A stretch of 64,000 nucleotides of DNA from Pedobacter sp. Leaf250 (GTDB taxonomy: Bacteria > Bacteroidota > Bacteroidia > Sphingobacteriales > Sphingobacteriaceae): the NCBI RefSeq assembly GCF_920984735.1, contig NZ_CAKLBU010000009.1, positions 168,612-232,611 on the forward strand, written 5' to 3'. The notes under the pieces were generated by a model. The model saw only the letters and a program-made list of their open reading frames with translations. It was not told the DNA's origin and searched no databases. Shown here piece by piece: positions 26,141-35,034 of this stretch. Made by a program: the position numbers and the translations under genes. The stretch's first letter is position 1, and the number at the start of each line of letters is the position of its first letter.

Positions 26141-27127
26141 ATGAAAAAAGGAATAATTGTTCTTTTAGCGGCAACTTTAGGTTTAGCAGCTTGTAACAAA
26201 GAAAAAAAGGGAGCGGGTGGTTTATTATACACAATTCACCATTCTGAAGGAAAAGAAAAAATTAAAGAAGGCGATATCGTTAAAATGAATTTTATTCAGA
26301 AAAATGATAAAGATTCTGTTTTAGGCAGTACTTACGATATGGAAAACCCTCAGGTGTTTCCAGTGCAGAAAAAAATGTATGCTGGTGATATGAACGATGT
26401 TTTAACATTGTTTGGAGAAGGTGATAGCGCAACTTTTAAAGTGAATTTAGATACTATGGCTTTTTACAGCAAACAGCCTAAGCCAGAGCAATTCAAAAAC
26501 GATAAATACATCACTTTTACAGTAAAAATCGAAAAAGTATTCGCTAAGAAAGCTGGTGAAGCTGATTCTACCTTTAACAAAAGAGCAGGTGAGTTTTTCC
26601 AGGCTGATTTCAAAGCAAGTGCAGATAAAAAGAAAAACGCTGAAGAAGGTAAATTAAAATCTTACATCGCTGATAACAATTTGAAAACTACAACATCTGC
26701 AAGTGGTTTACAATATATTATCAAAGCACCAGGTAATGCTGAGAGAGCTGCCTTAGGCGATACAGTTACTTTAAACTACACAGGTAGAGTGACTAAGAAA
26801 AATGATAAAGGTAAATATCCGATTTTCGATACTAGCGATGAAAAAACTGCTAAGGAAGAAGGAAAATTCCAGGCTGGCAGACCGTATGGTCCAACCAAAA
26901 TGGCTATTGGATCCACGATTCCGGGTTTTACTGAAGCTATTCAATTGATTGGAAAAGGCGGTAAAATTATGGCTATCATTCCTTCGAAATTAGGTTATGG
27001 CGAACAAGGTGCACCTCAGGTTGGTATTATGCCTTACAGCCCAATCGTTTTCGAAATTGAGATCACTGATATTAAAAAAGGTACAGCTCCTGCACCTTCT
27101 GCTCCAGCAATGCCTGCAGTAAAATAA
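26141..27127 (+). CDS. FKBP-type peptidyl-prolyl isomerase lipoprotein (tandem copy 1)
   Basis: The start at 26141 gives MKKGIIVLLAATLGLAACNK with lipobox Cys19. The protein (328 residues) has two halves. The first resembles a degenerate FKBP (about 30-135, GDIVKMNFIQKN ... ITFTVKIEKV). The second is a fuller FKBP domain (about 205-315, ALGDTVTLNYTGRV, IPGFTEAIQLIGKGGKIMAIIPSKLGYG, IVFEIEITDI). It is a membrane-anchored folding catalyst in the cell envelope. The following gene is a paralog with the same layout. A terminator separates them. Confidence 0.92.
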   Translation: MKKGIIVLLAATLGLAACNKEKKGAGGLLYTIHHSEGKEKIKEGDIVKMNFIQKNDKDSVLGSTYDMENPQVFPVQKKMYAGDMNDVLTLFGEGDSATFKVNLDTMAFYSKQPKPEQFKNDKYITFTVKIEKVFAKKAGEADSTFNKRAGEFFQADFKASADKKKNAEEGKLKSYIADNNLKTTTSASGLQYIIKAPGNAERAALGDTVTLNYTGRVTKKNDKGKYPIFDTSDEKTAKEEGKFQAGRPYGPTKMAIGSTIPGFTEAIQLIGKGGKIMAIIPSKLGYGEQGAPQVGIMPYSPIVFEIEITDIKKGTAPAPSAPAMPAVK

Positions 27128-27150
27128 GAATTGATAAATTATTCTTCATA

Positions 27151-27184
27151 AAAATCTTGCCCAGCATAACAGGCAAGATTTTTG
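27151..27184 (+). terminator. Terminator between the FKBP genes
   Basis: Eleven-base perfect arms (27151-27161 and 27172-27182), then T-rich. Confidence 0.8.
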
Positions 27185-27249
27185 TGTTTAAATGCAATAC
27201 CAAATGCTAGAGAAGGTAACTTTGTTGCCATTCAAAATAACATAAACAA

Positions 27250-28227
27250 ATGAAAAAAGGATTATTAGTTTTATTTGCAGGAATTTTAGGTCTTACTGCC
27301 TGTAATAAATTTGAAAAGGGCGAAGGCGACATGACCTATAAAATTTACAAAAACGAAGGCAAGCCGAAAATTGAAGAAGGTGATTTGGTGAAGTTTAATG
27401 TGATTCAAATGATTGATACAAAATCTGGAGATTCGACATTAGTTAATACCTATGATAATGAACGCCCTCCATTTTTCACTGTTACTAAATCAAAATTTAA
27501 AGGGGATTTGGTTGCCGCTTTAAAACTTTTGGGTGAGGGAGACAGTGCTTCATTCAAGCTAAATTTAGATTCTTTAGCTAAATATAATGATCAACCAAAA
27601 CCAGTTGCTGCTCAAAATAATTATGCTACCATTACAGTAAAAATTGAAAAAGTTTTGCATAAGGTGACAAATGAAACAGATTCGGCTTTTGAAGATAAAA
27701 AAAGAGATTTTTACAAGGCTGAATATGAAACTTTGGTAAAGCGCAACAAAGCTAATGAAGCGTCGAAAATTGCAAAGTATATTGCCGATAATGAATTGAA
27801 AATGAATACCACTCCATCAGGGTTGAATTATTTAATCGAGAGAGCAGGCAATACCGAAAGAGCTGCCGCTGCAGATACCATTATGGTAGATTACACCGGA
27901 CAATTCACCAATAAAAAAGCTGATGGTAAACTTAATGTGTTCGATACTTCTAATGCCAAAGTTGCAAAAGATGCAGGAATCTATTCACCATCAGCACAAT
28001 ATGCTGCTCGTCCGTTGGTATTAAATCAATTGCCTAATGGTTTTGCAGAAGGCGTTAAGCTGATTGGTGTGGGTGGAAAAATTAAAATCATTATCCCATC
28101 TAAATTAGGTTATGGCGAGAACGGAGGTGGATCAATTAATCCTTTTACTCCGCTGGTATTTGATATAGAATTAAAATCAATTGTTAAAGCCAATAGTGAA
28201 AATGCAATGGTAGCACCTGCTAGATAA
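27250..28227 (+). CDS. FKBP-type peptidyl-prolyl isomerase lipoprotein (tandem copy 2)
   Basis: A 325-residue paralog of the preceding gene with the same lipoprotein signal (MKKGLLVLFAGILGLTACNK) and the same two-part layout. The C-terminal FKBP domain is recognisable (TIMVDYTGQF, GFAEGVKLIGVGGKIKIIIPSKLGYGE) but has diverged in the loop before it. Tandem duplication is the likely origin. The N-terminal half lacks the usual FKBP aromatic pocket residues as far as I can see, so only the second half may be catalytic. Confidence 0.9.
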   Translation: MKKGLLVLFAGILGLTACNKFEKGEGDMTYKIYKNEGKPKIEEGDLVKFNVIQMIDTKSGDSTLVNTYDNERPPFFTVTKSKFKGDLVAALKLLGEGDSASFKLNLDSLAKYNDQPKPVAAQNNYATITVKIEKVLHKVTNETDSAFEDKKRDFYKAEYETLVKRNKANEASKIAKYIADNELKMNTTPSGLNYLIERAGNTERAAAADTIMVDYTGQFTNKKADGKLNVFDTSNAKVAKDAGIYSPSAQYAARPLVLNQLPNGFAEGVKLIGVGGKIKIIIPSKLGYGENGGGSINPFTPLVFDIELKSIVKANSENAMVAPAR

Positions 28228-28263
28228 AAAGTTAATATCTGATGCAGTTATTGAAAGTAATTA

Positions 28264-28300
28264 AAAAAAATCCGCAACATTTACTGCTGCGGATTTTTTT
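28264..28300. terminator. Terminator after FKBP copy 2
   Basis: Thirteen-base arms with TCCGCA/TGCGGA core and A/T flanks; could serve both strands. Confidence 0.85.
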
Positions 28301-28352
28301 ATGTGATATTTTATGCCAAGGCTTATTATCTTTGCATTATTGTTTAAATAGC

Positions 28353-28823
28353 TTAATTCCAATCTTTAAAAGGATACTTCGTTAAGTTGGAGTTGTAGTA
28401 TTTTTTTTCGTGGGTAACTTCTTCTGCAATCCAATCTGGGCGTTCGAATTGTTCGTCTTCTGATTCCAATTCTATTTCTGCAACAATTAACCCATCATTA
28501 TCACCAGAAAACACATCAATTTCCCAAAGTTTATTGGCATGAAAAATTTCATATCTAATTTTCTTAAGTTCAGTTTCTGCAAAGCTATCCAACAATTCAA
28601 GGCCTTCAGTATAAGGGATTTCATATTCATACTCTAATCTTGAAGCACCAACTGAAATGCCTTTTATGGTTAACCAGGCTTGATCATCGGCTACACGAAC
28701 ACGAATGGTTTTCGATGGATCGCTAACTAAATAACCTTGTCGTAATAGTTTCCCAATTGGTTTTTCAAAATTATTCCAATGCGTTTTATTGATCAGAAAT
28801 TTGCGTTCTATTTCTTTACCCAT
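28353..28823 (-). CDS. CYTH domain protein (triphosphate tunnel metalloenzyme family)
   Basis: A 156-residue CYTH protein. It begins with the signature EIERKFLIN and keeps the alternating charged strands that line the tunnel (TIRVRVADDQAWLTIKG, YEYEIPYTEG, IDVFSGDNDGLIVAEIELE). Family members hydrolyse inorganic triphosphate or other triphosphates; which one applies here cannot be told. Its ATG shares a base with the stop of the upstream GH20 gene (TAATG), so the two are coupled. Confidence 0.9.
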   Translation of the reverse strand: MGKEIERKFLINKTHWNNFEKPIGKLLRQGYLVSDPSKTIRVRVADDQAWLTIKGISVGASRLEYEYEIPYTEGLELLDSFAETELKKIRYEIFHANKLWEIDVFSGDNDGLIVAEIELESEDEQFERPDWIAEEVTHEKKYYNSNLTKYPFKDWN

Positions 28824-30772
28824 TATTTGCTTCTTTTTTGCAATTCGGCAATGGGCATGCTAATTAATCTGCCCATAGGCTGTTTACCTTTATAGGTAAT
28901 CACACGCAACATACTGGCATCTTTTGGAGCAGTTAATGCGCCATTGTATTTAGGGTAAAAACGATCGGGGCTCGAATTATCAAAACTGTAGTAAATATCC
29001 AATCCTTCTATTTCGGGAGTCAGTTCGATCATTAATTGCTTATCAGCATTACGTTTAACTGTAAAAATTGGATCGTAAATCGCAGGAGAATATTTAATCT
29101 CTGCTAAATCTAAACGTTTAAAATGCGCTTCAGTACGATCGATAAAATTTGTCCAGTTTTTCTTTTCAATCGGACTCCAAACAGATTCGGAAATGGCGAA
29201 GGCACGTGGCCAAAGCATGTATTGAACCTGGCGGAAATTGAAAATCTGCTCCGTCCATAGGTTTGCCTGACCGCCAATAATATATTTTGGATCGGCACCT
29301 GCTGGAATGGGATTAAACTGGTAAGCCTTGTTTAACCTCAACGAAGCATATACTTTTGGTTCAGTAATCTGATCGGCTTGCATATAATCCAGGTACGCAA
29401 AATCTGTTGGACTCATAACCACATTGTGTTTATCCTTTGATGCTTGGATTCCATATTTTATACCTCTCCAACTCATTACCGACGCCGTAGGCGAAACACC
29501 ACCTTCTAAAATTTCATCCCAGCCCATAAATTTTTTGCCCTTTGAAACCACGATTTGTTCCACGCGTTTTTCAAAATAAGCCTGAACCTGCGGAATTGTT
29601 TTCAATCCCTCACGTTGCATTAACGCTTTTACCTGATCGTTTTTCTCCCAAAAATTATGCGGAGCTTCATCGCCACCCATGTGGATATATTCAAAAGGGA
29701 AAAGTTTTGCCACCTGGGTAATCACAGAATCGAGGAAAACATAAACTTTCTCATTGGCAGGACATAGGGTATTATCAACCAAAGCTGTTGGTGGAGCACC
29801 ACGACTCCAATCCATAATTTTTTCGCCCGAACGAACCTTATAATTTACAGCTTCGGGTGTGCATGATAATTCAGGATATGATGCAATAGCAGCCAAACTG
29901 TGTCCTGGAACATCAATTTCGGGCATAATATTGACGAATCGATCTTGTGCATATTGAACCAATTCTTTAATATCTTCTTGTGTATAGAAACCGCCGTAAG
30001 TGCGGGGCTCGTTTGCTGTTGGCGGAATAAAATCGCCGAAAGTACCTGTTTTTTGAACACTCCAGGCACCAACTTCAGTCAATTTTGGCAATCCCTTAAT
30101 TTCGATTCTCCAGCCCTCGTCATCAGTTAAATGAAAATGCAGAAGATTGAATTTATAACGAACCATATTATCAATAAACAGTTTTACTTCATCTTTAGTA
30201 AAAAAGTGACGGGCAACATCGAACATCAATCCCCGCCAGCCTAATTTCGGATAATCAATAACATCTACGCAAGGCAGTTTCCATTTTACATTGGCAACAA
30301 CTTCCTTACTTTCAATTTCAACAGGAAAAAGTTGAATTAAAGATTGAACACCCCAAAAAATACCAGCAGGTTTGTTGGCAGTAATTACAATTTGAGTTGG
30401 GTTTACATTCAGTTTATAGCCTTCGGCGCCAAGTTGATTATCACTTTGGCTATTGATTATTAACTTTATTGTAGGATGATTTGCTGTTGTAACTGAACTT
30501 ACAAATTTGCCGGTCGCCCGCTCAATTCTTTCAGAAAGGACAGCAACTGATTGTTGTAAACCTTCACTTTTAGAGGCCTGAATACTAATATTTTCGGGCA
30601 AAGTAAAGGTTCCGGCTTTCTTCATTAACGAAACCGGTTCGGGAATGATGGCTATTTGCGCCTGTGAAATCGGACTATCGCCTTCAGCAATTTCAGGTTC
30701 ACTAATGATGCTTTGAGCAAATGTATTCGTTGCAAACAAGAAGAGTGAAAATATGAGGAATATCTTTTTCAT
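28823..30772 (-). CDS. GH20 beta-N-acetylhexosaminidase, exported
   Basis: A 649-residue glycoside hydrolase with a signal peptide (MKKIFLIFSLFLFATNTFAQ). A GH20b domain (about 40-160) precedes the TIM barrel with WRGLMFDVARHF, FHLTDDEGWRIEI and the catalytic pair Asp368-Glu369 in HMGGDEAPHNFW. The Asp orients the substrate acetamido group and the Glu is the acid/base. It releases terminal GlcNAc or GalNAc from chitin-derived or host-type glycans or peptidoglycan. A short C-terminal domain follows the barrel. Confidence 0.95.
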   Translation of the reverse strand: MKKIFLIFSLFLFATNTFAQSIISEPEIAEGDSPISQAQIAIIPEPVSLMKKAGTFTLPENISIQASKSEGLQQSVAVLSERIERATGKFVSSVTTANHPTIKLIINSQSDNQLGAEGYKLNVNPTQIVITANKPAGIFWGVQSLIQLFPVEIESKEVVANVKWKLPCVDVIDYPKLGWRGLMFDVARHFFTKDEVKLFIDNMVRYKFNLLHFHLTDDEGWRIEIKGLPKLTEVGAWSVQKTGTFGDFIPPTANEPRTYGGFYTQEDIKELVQYAQDRFVNIMPEIDVPGHSLAAIASYPELSCTPEAVNYKVRSGEKIMDWSRGAPPTALVDNTLCPANEKVYVFLDSVITQVAKLFPFEYIHMGGDEAPHNFWEKNDQVKALMQREGLKTIPQVQAYFEKRVEQIVVSKGKKFMGWDEILEGGVSPTASVMSWRGIKYGIQASKDKHNVVMSPTDFAYLDYMQADQITEPKVYASLRLNKAYQFNPIPAGADPKYIIGGQANLWTEQIFNFRQVQYMLWPRAFAISESVWSPIEKKNWTNFIDRTEAHFKRLDLAEIKYSPAIYDPIFTVKRNADKQLMIELTPEIEGLDIYYSFDNSSPDRFYPKYNGALTAPKDASMLRVITYKGKQPMGRLISMPIAELQKRSK

Positions 30773-31153
30773 TATAAATAAAACTGCGGATGAATCAAAT
30801 AAATATTAATTCGCAATTTATTAAAAAAGATTTTTACAAAGCCAATTATTAAGCACAATTATAGTTTATCCCATCAAATGACAATCTTTTGGTTTAGTAA
30901 ATTCCCTCAACTCAAGATATTAAGAACTGCTAATCTTTCTCGCAAAGATAACTTCGCCCAATAAGATTGAGCTTGTTTTAAGGTTTCGCTTGATTTGAGG
31001 AAAAGCTTAGTCGTCTGCTTCTAAAGTGAAAATTATTTCTTCTGTTGCCGGATTAATGATTAACTTTTTTTACCATTGATCTTCGGACCCGCCTTTCGCA
31101 AGAATGGATGAACAGAGATGTGATGATTTAAAGCCTAATGCGAAACGCTGTAT
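30773..31153. other. 381-base gap, no confident gene
   Basis: I see no confident gene. On the minus strand, about 31004-31073, there is a short coding-like stretch (LIINPATEEIIFTLEADD before a stop) that lacks an in-frame start unless one base is removed from an A-run. It may be the end of a decayed gene. Confidence 0.3.
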
Positions 31154-31855
31154 TTATCCTTTAATAATCGCGTGGATAAATGCCTCATGTAAATTTCTGC
31201 TGAACGGACTTTGTTGATCTATTAATCTTTCCGGGTGCCATTGAACAAACAAAAGAAATGATTTCCCTAGCGGATAAAGTCTTTCCATAGCCTCGGTAAC
31301 GCCATCCGGCGAAATGGCACTAACCACCAAACCTTTACCAGTTCTATCTGTGCTTTGATGGTGATTGCTGTTGACTAAGCCCTTATCTGTATGTACAATG
31401 CTGTTTAACCAAGAGGATGGATTGATAATGATTTCGTGATAGCGGTCGCTTTTATCGGGCATTTTAGCGTGATCGAATTTCCCCCATGTTGAGATATCAG
31501 GAATTAAAGTTCCTCCGAAAAACACGTTGCCAACCTGCATGCCGCGGCAAATTCCTAAAACAGGAATTCCGTTTTTCTCGGTGTAATCCAAAACCTTAAA
31601 CTCAAACTCATCGCGTTGCTCATCAATATCATCATCATAACAATAAGGATAATATTCGGGCAGATTATAAAATCTTGGATGAACATCTTCACCACCAGTT
31701 AAAACAATACCCTGGCATTTTTCAATATCATCAAAGTTATTTAGTTTATAACCAAGTTGAATAACTTCTACATTTTCATTGTATGATAAAACCCAATTGC
31801 TGTAAATATCGAATTTGCTGCAATCGGTAACGCCTATGATTATTTTTTCAGTCAT
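31154..31855 (-). CDS. Gamma-glutamyl-gamma-aminobutyrate hydrolase family (peptidase C26, PuuD-like)
   Basis: A 233-residue class I glutamine amidotransferase-like hydrolase. The nucleophile is Cys103 in LGICRGMQ, with His207 and Glu209 in QWHPER completing the triad; LTGGEDVHP near residue 55 is typical of the C26 branch. It should cleave gamma-glutamyl amide bonds in the cytoplasm. The gene stands alone and its physiological substrate is unknown. Confidence 0.9.
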   Translation of the reverse strand: MTEKIIIGVTDCSKFDIYSNWVLSYNENVEVIQLGYKLNNFDDIEKCQGIVLTGGEDVHPRFYNLPEYYPYCYDDDIDEQRDEFEFKVLDYTEKNGIPVLGICRGMQVGNVFFGGTLIPDISTWGKFDHAKMPDKSDRYHEIIINPSSWLNSIVHTDKGLVNSNHHQSTDRTGKGLVVSAISPDGVTEAMERLYPLGKSFLLFVQWHPERLIDQQSPFSRNLHEAFIHAIIKG

Positions 31856-31942
31856 AATATTTTACTACAGATTTTGCAGATGAACACGGATTACTTACTG
31901 TAATTGTAATTCAAAATAAACTTTAATAGCTATAATCTGTGT

Positions 31943-32202
31943 TTAGTTTATTAATAAATCTTTCGATACAATTGTTTCTATGTATTCATTTTTAACGCCA
32001 ATATCATTCAATTTATGATGATCGTTAAGTCTGAATTTAAATCGAACAAATATACCAAAGCAACACCTTCAGTTTCTTCATTTAGCTCTAAAGTTCGGTG
32101 AATTTTTCGGAAATGGTTTTCTAAACCTGCGATTTTAAATTTCATACCATAAGGAATATTTACGGCGCTCGCCAAACCATACCTGAAAATATTAAGCCGA
32201 AT
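31943..32202 (-). pseudogene. Possible decayed gene with a frame break
   Basis: On the minus strand one frame (32202 down to 32008) reads like protein (YGLASAVNIPYGMKFKIAG, then HRTLELNEETEGVALVYLF). After about 32040 protein-like sequence continues in another frame (FKFRLNDHHKLNDIGVKNEY) to a stop at 31943. No complete start is seen; the frame is closed by a stop just upstream of 32202. I do not recognise the family. It could be a chance effect of AT-rich codons, but both pieces look compositionally like genuine coding DNA. Confidence 0.3.
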
Positions 32203-32286
32203 TTATGATAATAAATCAGCATTGCGATAAAAGAAAGGCAATGCATTTATAGCAATTTATTATCTTGCAGTATCAAATTATATTTC

Positions 32287-34359
32287 ATGTTGGATTACGC
32301 ACTCAAACCATCTGAAGATTTCAGAAAATCGGCCATTAAATCAGTATGGGCTATCGCCTTATTTGTATTTACTTACGCTTTTTTAATAATTATTTCCATA
32401 ACGCTCACGGTAGTTTGTTGCTATTTGGGAATTAAACTTATTGAATTTTACGTGAACATCTTAACCATTATGCTGGGCTTAGGCATGATTGGTTTTGGTT
32501 TTCTGATATTGTTTTTCTTAATCAAATTTATGTTTAAGAGCAATAAAATGGATCGATCACACCTGATAGAAATTATAAAGGAAACTGAGCCACAATTGTT
32601 TAAAATGATTGATGAAATTGTAGCTGCTGTACATACTGATTTCCCTAAAAAAGTATATTTATCAAGTGAAGTAAATGCTTCAGTTTTTTACGATTCCAAT
32701 TTCTGGAGCATGTTTTTTCCTATTCGAAAAAATTTGCAAATAGGCGTTGGTTTAATTAATACAACAACTATAGATGAATTGAGGGCAGTATTAGCACACG
32801 AATTTGGTCATTTTTCGCAAAAAAGTTTAAAAATTGGCAGTTACGTTTATAATGTAAATCGCATTATTCATGATATTCTATATGATAACGAAGGCTATAA
32901 TCAGGTTGCCAGAAATATTGCAGATTCTACCTCTTATTTTGGGATTTTTGTATTGATATCTGATAAAATAGTTGGCCTTATGCAGCACATTTTAGTTCAA
33001 GTTTATGGTGTGCTTAATGCCAATTATTCTAAACTTTCACATGAAATGGAATTTCATGCTGATGCTGTTGCCGCTCATGTAGTTGGCTCTAAACCATTGA
33101 TAACTTCCCTGCTACGTATGCAATTGGCTAACCAGGCATTAGATCTGGTATTGAATTATTACGATAGAAAAATCGACGCAAATATTAAAACAGAAAATGT
33201 GTTTCCACAGCAAATACTTGCAATGAATTTTCTGGCGAAGCAGAACAAATTGCCAATTATAAATGAGTTTCCAGAAGTTGATCTTCGTTATTATAATAGA
33301 TTTAATAAATCAAAATTAAGTTTTAGTCAGGAATATTCTTCGCATCCAGAAACTGAAGAAAGAATCCTAAGGTTGGAACAGATAAACGCTCCAGTGAAAA
33401 ATAGCCAGATAGGATTTGCTATAAATTTAATCTCAAATAAAAATGAAATCGCTGCTCAACTTACCCATAAAATGTTCGCCAATGTGAATTATCTGGAGGA
33501 GCCAGTTGATCAGAATGAAACCGATTTCGAATTTGATTTCGTAAATCAGACAAGCCAAAATTCATTTCCTGTAATATTTAATGAGTATTTTGATTATCGA
33601 AATCCATTTATAAAATATACAGAAGGCGATTTAGAGAAACCAGTAGTTCATCGAGACTTAAACTTTGATGATCTCTTTGGAGATAAAAATTTAACTTTCA
33701 TTTATGAATTGAACGCCTTAGAGTCTGATTGGAATACAATTGACAGGTTAGATTCGGGTTTGATTGATGTGAAGACTTTTAATTACAATGGTCAGAAATA
33801 CTCAAAAGGAGATTGCAGAGCCATGTTAGAGTATCTGAATTCTGAAATACAGAATAAGAAAACGGAATTGGAAAACTTAGATTCTAATATTTTTGAGTAT
33901 TTCCGTTTTCAGGCTTACGAACAAAAGTTGGATGCCGATTTCAAACGTTTAGCATTATCATACCAAAACATTGCCGAAAAGTTTAAACTCCAGCAAATTG
34001 TTTATGCTGATCTGGCAAATGCAACCACTTTTATGCACACCACAACACCATTTAACATCATAAAAAATAAAATGGTTGTGGTAAAAAAAGAAGAAAAAAA
34101 ATTCAAAGAGAGTTTAGTCTCTATTTTATTAGATGAAGACTACGAAAATAGTTTAAGCGATGAAGTGAGGCTTCGTTTGGAAGAGTACCTTAAATATGAT
34201 TACAAATATTTTGGAGCAGATTTATATTTCGATGAGGAGCTTAAAGTGCTTTTTGCTGCCATGGCAGATTATGCAGACGTTATTACAGACACTCATTTCA
34301 AAGCAAAAAAACAATTATTGGAGTTTGAAGCAGATTTGTGTATTTCGGTTTTAAACTAA
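32287..34359 (+). CDS. M48 family membrane metallopeptidase
   Basis: A 690-residue protease. Two transmembrane helices at the N-terminus (about 18-50 and 55-85) precede the M48 domain. Zinc ligands are His171 and His175 in AHEFGHFSQKS with catalytic Glu172, and Glu255 in EFHADAVAAH. The remaining 400 residues are mostly helical (coiled segments near 500-560) and have no domain I can name. Relatives with such long tails occur in Bacteroidota. A role in envelope protein quality control is inferred from HtpX-like relatives. It ends at a bidirectional terminator. Confidence 0.9.
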   Translation: MLDYALKPSEDFRKSAIKSVWAIALFVFTYAFLIIISITLTVVCCYLGIKLIEFYVNILTIMLGLGMIGFGFLILFFLIKFMFKSNKMDRSHLIEIIKETEPQLFKMIDEIVAAVHTDFPKKVYLSSEVNASVFYDSNFWSMFFPIRKNLQIGVGLINTTTIDELRAVLAHEFGHFSQKSLKIGSYVYNVNRIIHDILYDNEGYNQVARNIADSTSYFGIFVLISDKIVGLMQHILVQVYGVLNANYSKLSHEMEFHADAVAAHVVGSKPLITSLLRMQLANQALDLVLNYYDRKIDANIKTENVFPQQILAMNFLAKQNKLPIINEFPEVDLRYYNRFNKSKLSFSQEYSSHPETEERILRLEQINAPVKNSQIGFAINLISNKNEIAAQLTHKMFANVNYLEEPVDQNETDFEFDFVNQTSQNSFPVIFNEYFDYRNPFIKYTEGDLEKPVVHRDLNFDDLFGDKNLTFIYELNALESDWNTIDRLDSGLIDVKTFNYNGQKYSKGDCRAMLEYLNSEIQNKKTELENLDSNIFEYFRFQAYEQKLDADFKRLALSYQNIAEKFKLQQIVYADLANATTFMHTTTPFNIIKNKMVVVKKEEKKFKESLVSILLDEDYENSLSDEVRLRLEEYLKYDYKYFGADLYFDEELKVLFAAMADYADVITDTHFKAKKQLLEFEADLCISVLN

Positions 34360-34365
34360 ATAAAA

Positions 34366-34391
34366 AACCCGGTAGTTTCAGCTACCGGGTT
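34366..34391. terminator. Bidirectional terminator
   Basis: Ten-base perfect arms (34366-34375 and 34382-34391), A-rich before and between convergent genes. Confidence 0.85.
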
Positions 34392-34402
34392 GGTAAAAAG
34401 GA

Positions 34403-34810
34403 TTAATTTGAATCCTGCATTTTGTTAATAATCTGGCTGTCTCTCGTATTCTTTTGTACCGTTATGGCGCCAAAAAGAGAGAGTAGAAAGGCAAAGGCAT
34501 AAAAACCTTTCTCGCTGGGTAAAAGAGTGGCGTTCCATAAACCAATTACTAATAAAGTGATTGTCAACAGCGTTGAAAACCAACTTAAACCATAATAAAT
34601 TTCGGTTACGGGAATGCCTTCCAGTTTATCGCGAACAGCTTTTTGTAATGATATTACAGCAAAAAGGCCAAACATCAATACGGTAAAATAATATCCTTTT
34701 TCATTAAGCAGCATATCAGAACGCCATAAGCCTACAATAAAGCCTATCATTCCAATGCCCAATGCAATCCAGGCCGCAGCCACAAATGCATTTGATGGTT
34801 TGTGATTCAT
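34403..34810 (-). CDS. YiaA/YiaB family inner membrane protein
   Basis: A 135-residue protein with four transmembrane helices arranged as two YiaAB two-helix modules: WIALGIGMIGFIVGLWRSD with LNEKGYYFTVLMFGLFAVISLQK, and a second copy around LLVIGLWNATLLPSEKGFYAF. The internal duplication is clear by eye. The function of the family is not known. It is convergent with the M48 gene. Confidence 0.88.
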   Translation of the reverse strand: MNHKPSNAFVAAAWIALGIGMIGFIVGLWRSDMLLNEKGYYFTVLMFGLFAVISLQKAVRDKLEGIPVTEIYYGLSWFSTLLTITLLVIGLWNATLLPSEKGFYAFAFLLSLFGAITVQKNTRDSQIINKMQDSN

Positions 34811-35022
34811 TTGATTAGAGTTTAATTTAATTCAATACAAAACGCTTAACATCTTGAAAAGGTATATTTCGATAAATATATAATTCGCATTTTTGAAATT
34901 CACTAACATTAATCCATATGGAAATTGGAACATTATTGCGAAGCTGATGATGTGAGCTAAATCAATCTGTTTTATATTTGAATATTAGACCAATAACGCA
35001 ACAGGTTGTAAGCATATAATCT

Positions 35023-35030
35023 TATCTTAG
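35023..35030 (+). promoter_or_regulatory. Near-consensus -7 box (TATCTTAG) four bases before nnr
   Basis: One mismatch to TAnnTTTG. A four-base gap to the ATG implies a leaderless message. Confidence 0.4.
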
Positions 35031-35034
35031 TTAT

